This document shows positions 60,476 through 64,000 of a stretch of 64,000 nucleotides of DNA, piece after piece. The notes below the pieces were generated by a model. It was not told the DNA's origin and made no database searches. It worked only from the letters and a program-made list of their open reading frames with translations. Numbering within the stretch: position 1 is the stretch's first letter; each line of letters begins with the position of its first letter. The position numbers and the translations under genes were made by a program. The DNA comes from a bacterium (GTDB lineage Bacteria > Desulfobacterota_D > UBA1144), in assembly GCA_018654605.1 (NCBI GenBank), contig JABILG010000019.1:1-64000 (forward strand), given 5' to 3'.

Positions 60476-62380
60476 ATGAAGATATATATAAAAGAAGAAC
60501 AGTTTGAAGTTGAGTTTGGAAAATCAATAGGGGAAGTCTTTTGTGCTCTTAAATATGATAGCTCACTAATAGGTGCAACAATTAATGGGGAACTGACCGA
60601 TTTATTTCATGTTGTCCAAGAGAACGATAAACTAACACCGGTATTTAAAGATACGGAGTTGGGGTTAGGTCTCATAAGGCATACTGCTGCTCATGTTTTA
60701 GCCGAAGCTGTTCAAGCAGTTTATCCTGAAACAAAGGTGACAATTGGACCGGTTATAGAGAATGGATTTTATTATGACTTTTATTCGGAAAAAAACTTTA
60801 CAGAGGAAGACCTCCTGCTTTTTGAAAAAAAGATGCAAGAAATAATCAATCAAAAACTGCCCATGTTAAAAAAAGTTGTTTCTAAAGAGTCAGCCTTAAA
60901 AGAGTTCAATAAAATGGGCGAGTCATTCAAGGAAGAGTTAATTGAAGGCTTCCCACCTGGCGAGGAAATCTCTTTATATTATCAAGATAAATGGTTTGAC
61001 CTATGCAGAGGCCCGCATGCTCCAAATACTTCTTATATAAAGTCTTTCAAGCTTTTAAGTGTTGCAGGTTCTTATTGGAAAGGGGATGAAAATCGTGAAT
61101 CTCTTCAAAGAATTTATGGAACAGCCTTTTTTTCTAGGAAGGATTTAAAAAAATACCTAGCTTTATTAGATGAGGCTAAGAAGCGAGACCACAGAAAGTT
61201 AGGTAAAGAGTTGAATCTTTTTTCCATTACAGATGAGATAGGCCCAGGACTAATTCTTTGGCATCCTAATGGGGCCACTATTAGAAGAATTATAGAAGAC
61301 TTTTGGAGAGACGAGCATATAGAGTCTGGATATAGTTTAATTTTTACACCACATATCGCAAAAGCAGACCTATGGGAGACCTCAGGTCATTCTGAATTTT
61401 ATAGTGAAAATATGTTTTCACAAATGGACATAGATACTAGCAAGTATCAAACAAAGCCAATGAATTGCCCATTTCACATAATGGTTTATAAGAGTGAACT
61501 AAGAAGCTATAAAGATTTGCCAGTTAAGTTTGCTGAAATCGGAACAGTTTACAGATATGAAAGATCTGGCGTTTTACACGGTCTCTTTAGGGCAAGAGGG
61601 TTTACTCAAGACGACGCACATATTTTTTGTACTTTAGATCAGATTGAGGAAGAAGTTGAAAAAGTTATAAATTTAACAACAAAATTTCTGAATGCTTTTG
61701 GCTTTAAAGATTATGAGATATTTGTGTCAACAAAACCTTCTAAATATGTGGGCTCCGATGATGAATGGGACGAGGCAACTAATGCTTTGAAAAATTCATT
61801 AGGAAACAAATCCCTTAATTTCACCGTTGATGACGGGGGTGGCGCCTTTTATGGGCCAAAGATAGATCTTAAAATAAAAGATGTTTTAGGACGTTCTTGG
61901 CAATGTTCAACAGTTCAAGTTGACTTTAATTTACCAAAAAGATTTGACCTTAATTATATTTCACGTAATAATGATAGACTTCAGCCAGTAATGATACATA
62001 GGGCAATCTTTGGATCATTTGAACGTTTCTTTGGAATATTGATTGAACACTACGCTGGTGCATTTCCTTTTTGGCTAGCACCTGTTCAAGTTAAGATTCT
62101 TACCGTTTCAGATGAACAATTTGATTACTCTGATTTCCTCAACGAAACATTTAGGAAATTAAAAATAAGGGTTGAAGTTGATAAAAGGAATGAAAAGTTA
62201 GGTTTGAAAATTAGAGAAGCATCAATCAATAAAATTCCTTATATATTGACAATAGGACAATCCGAGGTCGAGAACGAAACCGTTAGTGTTAGAAAGTATG
62301 GGGGAGAGCAATTAGGAGAATTAAAAATATCTGAATTCGAATATATTATGAAAAATGAGCAAATGGAGGGTCTTCTATAA
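60476..62380 (+). CDS. thrS: threonyl-tRNA synthetase
   Basis: TGS domain, RHTAAHVLAEAVQ, MNCPFHIMVYKSELRSYKDLP, RARGFTQDDAHIFC, MIHRAIFGSFERFFGILIEH. Confidence 0.96.
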   Translation: MKIYIKEEQFEVEFGKSIGEVFCALKYDSSLIGATINGELTDLFHVVQENDKLTPVFKDTELGLGLIRHTAAHVLAEAVQAVYPETKVTIGPVIENGFYYDFYSEKNFTEEDLLLFEKKMQEIINQKLPMLKKVVSKESALKEFNKMGESFKEELIEGFPPGEEISLYYQDKWFDLCRGPHAPNTSYIKSFKLLSVAGSYWKGDENRESLQRIYGTAFFSRKDLKKYLALLDEAKKRDHRKLGKELNLFSITDEIGPGLILWHPNGATIRRIIEDFWRDEHIESGYSLIFTPHIAKADLWETSGHSEFYSENMFSQMDIDTSKYQTKPMNCPFHIMVYKSELRSYKDLPVKFAEIGTVYRYERSGVLHGLFRARGFTQDDAHIFCTLDQIEEEVEKVINLTTKFLNAFGFKDYEIFVSTKPSKYVGSDDEWDEATNALKNSLGNKSLNFTVDDGGGAFYGPKIDLKIKDVLGRSWQCSTVQVDFNLPKRFDLNYISRNNDRLQPVMIHRAIFGSFERFFGILIEHYAGAFPFWLAPVQVKILTVSDEQFDYSDFLNETFRKLKIRVEVDKRNEKLGLKIREASINKIPYILTIGQSEVENETVSVRKYGGEQLGELKISEFEYIMKNEQMEGLL

Positions 62381-62958
62381 AAAGAAAAAAATATAGTCCA
62401 CGAAAACCTTTGCAAAGAATTAATAATTCTATTAGGGCAAAAGAAGTCAGACTTATAGGTTTAGATGGAGCTCAAGTAGGAATTGTTCCTATAGATGAGG
62501 CATTAGCGACTGCCAAGGCAAGTTCAACTGATTTAGTTGAGATTTCCCCTGATGCATCACCTCCAGTTTGCAAGATTATGGATTATGGAAAGTTCTTGTA
62601 TGATCAGAAAAAACAACAAAGTGGTCAGAAGAAGCCAAAGGCGCAAGTTTTAAAGGAAATAAAATTTAGACCTAACATTGGAGAAAATGATTTTAATGTT
62701 AAAATAAATAGGCTAAAAGGATTTTTGGCCGATGGAAACAAGGTTAAGATAAGGTTGTGGTTTAAGGGAAGGGAGATTGTTCATAAGAGAATAGGAGAAG
62801 AATTAGTAGCAAAAATAATTGAAACGGTTTCAGAGTCTGGTGAACTAGATAATGAACCAAAGTTTGAAGGAAAAAATCTAACTTTAATGGTTTTACCAAA
62901 AAAGTTAATAAAGGCGGTTAAAAAAGAAAATGTCAGTACAAAAAATGAAGTCCAATAG
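62377..62958 (+). CDS. infC: translation initiation factor IF-3, proposed AUA start codon at 62377 (ORF track starts at TTG 62410)
   Basis: In-frame extension (M)KRKKYSPRKPLQRINNSIRAKEVRLIG matches IF-3 N-termini; SD GGAGG at 62365-62369 is 7 nt upstream of ATA; no SD before TTG 62410. Confidence 0.88.
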   Translation: MKRKKYSPRKPLQRINNSIRAKEVRLIGLDGAQVGIVPIDEALATAKASSTDLVEISPDASPPVCKIMDYGKFLYDQKKQQSGQKKPKAQVLKEIKFRPNIGENDFNVKINRLKGFLADGNKVKIRLWFKGREIVHKRIGEELVAKIIETVSESGELDNEPKFEGKNLTLMVLPKKLIKAVKKENVSTKNEVQ

Positions 62959-63130
62959 AAGCGCAGCTAAAAGGTTTAAGCTAAAGCCTAATGGAAAGCT
63001 CAAAAGAATTAAGGGTAGCAAGCATCATTGCAATGTTCATAAGGCGCAATCAAGGATTAGAAGATTAAAAGAAGATGGAACCGTAGAAGGAAGAAAAGCA
63101 AGAGATTTAAGAAAAGTAATCTTTGCTTAG
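62930..63130 (+). CDS. rpmI: 50S ribosomal protein L35
   Basis: KMKSNRSAAKRFKLKPNGKLKRIKGSKHHCN; overlaps the infC 3' end. Confidence 0.93.
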   Translation: MSVQKMKSNRSAAKRFKLKPNGKLKRIKGSKHHCNVHKAQSRIRRLKEDGTVEGRKARDLRKVIFA

Positions 63131-63146
63131 AATTTAGGGGATTTAG

Positions 63147-63488
63147 ATGAGAGTAAAAACAAGCGTAGCAAGTAAAAAAAGAAAAAAAAGACTTTTAAAG
63201 CAAACTAAAGGGTTTTGGGGTCAAAGAAAAAACGTATTCAAGAGAGCTAAGGAAACTTTATTAAGGTCTATGGCCTTTTCGTATCGTGATAGAAGAGTTA
63301 AAAAGAGAACTAATAGAGCATTGTGGATAATTAGGATTAATGCTGCTTTGAGAGAAGAGGGAGTAACTTATAGTAAGTTTATTCACTCACTTAAAACTAG
63401 AAATATCGAGCTCGATAGGAAAGTACTTTCTGAGTTAGCTATGAATAATCCTGAGCAGTTTAAGAAGCTTATTGCAGAAGTTGTATAG
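63147..63488 (+). CDS. rplT: 50S ribosomal protein L20
   Basis: KKRKKRLLKQTKGFWGQRKNVFKRAKETLLRSMAFSYRDRRVKKR...LWIIRINAA. Confidence 0.96.
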   Translation: MRVKTSVASKKRKKRLLKQTKGFWGQRKNVFKRAKETLLRSMAFSYRDRRVKKRTNRALWIIRINAALREEGVTYSKFIHSLKTRNIELDRKVLSELAMNNPEQFKKLIAEVV

Positions 63489-63620
63489 AATTTAGCCTAA
63501 ATATCCTTGATTTATATTAAATCTCCTTAATTTTGTTAAATAAACTAGCCCACGATTCTCAGATTATATTTTAGATTTTTAAATCCTAAAAGTATCAATA
63601 AAATTAGGTAGAATAATGGA

Positions 63621-64000
63621 ATGAAAGAAACTCCTCTTTTTGAAATTCATAGGAAAATGAATGCCAAATTTGTCGATTTTAATGGATGGAATATGCCAGT
63701 TTGGTTTAAAGACCTAAGACAAGAGCATCTACATGTAAGAAATAGCATAGGTATTTTTGATGTTAGCCACATGGGAGAAATAGAACTGGAGGGGGCTGAT
63801 GCTGAGGAGTTTGTTAATTATACTTTTACAAATACAATCTCAGATCTAAAAAATGGACAAGCTCGTTACGGATTTTTCTGTAATAATGAAGGCGGGGTTA
63901 TAGATGATGTAATAATATACAAATTAAATAATGACAGATTTTTTATATGCGTAAATGCCGGTAATATTGAGAATGTTTTCAACTGGCTTAGCTCTAACTC
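63621..64000 (+). CDS. gcvT: glycine cleavage system T protein (aminomethyltransferase), partial (runs off right edge)
   Basis: MKETPLFEIHRKMNAKFVDFNGWNMPVWFKDLRQEHLHVRNSIGIFDVSHMGEIELEGADAEEFVN...; absent from ORF track because it has no stop in the window. Confidence 0.92.
   Translation, partial: MKETPLFEIHRKMNAKFVDFNGWNMPVWFKDLRQEHLHVRNSIGIFDVSHMGEIELEGADAEEFVNYTFTNTISDLKNGQARYGFFCNNEGGVIDDVIIYKLNNDRFFICVNAGNIENVFNWLSSN

Noticed and set aside
63489-63620. Possible glycine riboswitch upstream of gcvT
   Set aside because: No glycine-aptamer conserved sequence recognisable in the 130-nt AT-rich spacer.
1-64000. CRISPR arrays, transposases/IS elements, phage genes, rRNA operons, toxin-antitoxin or defence islands
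   Set aside because: None recognised on reading the ORFs and intergenic regions; the window is dense housekeeping sequence.

Overview
64-kb window of an AT-rich bacterial chromosome that spans the replication origin: dnaN-dnaA at 11.6-14.3 kb, with three perfect DnaA boxes upstream of dnaA. Content is mostly housekeeping: aromatic amino acid/His/Phe/Tyr synthesis, NAD synthesis (nadA/C/B), KorAB ferredoxin oxidoreductase, glnD, leuS, uvrA, mnmG, serA-hisZ-purA, phoH, purC, thrS-infC-rpmI-rplT, and partial gcvT. There is also an acyl-CoA/thiolase/DUF35/MaoC lipid-type gene set, F420-related genes (npdG-like, cofC) and LL-diaminopimelate aminotransferase. I found no CRISPR array, prophage or transposase. 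Lineage is uncertain; the mix (F420, DapL, GlnD, short HisG + HisZ) suggests an uncultured, probably marine, streamlined lineage. The most interesting signal is the 46.70-46.98 kb leader of a rhodanese (CysA2/SseA-like)-IscU/SufU operon. An extended -10 promoter is followed immediately by a SAM-II/SAM-V-type riboswitch, then a Shine-Dalgarno-led 29-codon ORF (MVKTLFVLLVSEVDTCCCNFSNLCCCNYK) with two in-frame Cys-Cys-Cys blocks, then a hairpin abutting the rhodanese SD. This looks like a tandem SAM-sensing plus cysteine-attenuation leader. Other notable points: infC probably starts at an AUA codon overlapping the thrS stop (missed by the ORF track); a DnaA-trio-like TAGTAGTAGTAG element lies beside an AT-rich tract between dnaA and dnaN; there is a degenerate UDG-like protein and a DUF35 protein lacking zinc-ribbon cysteines.
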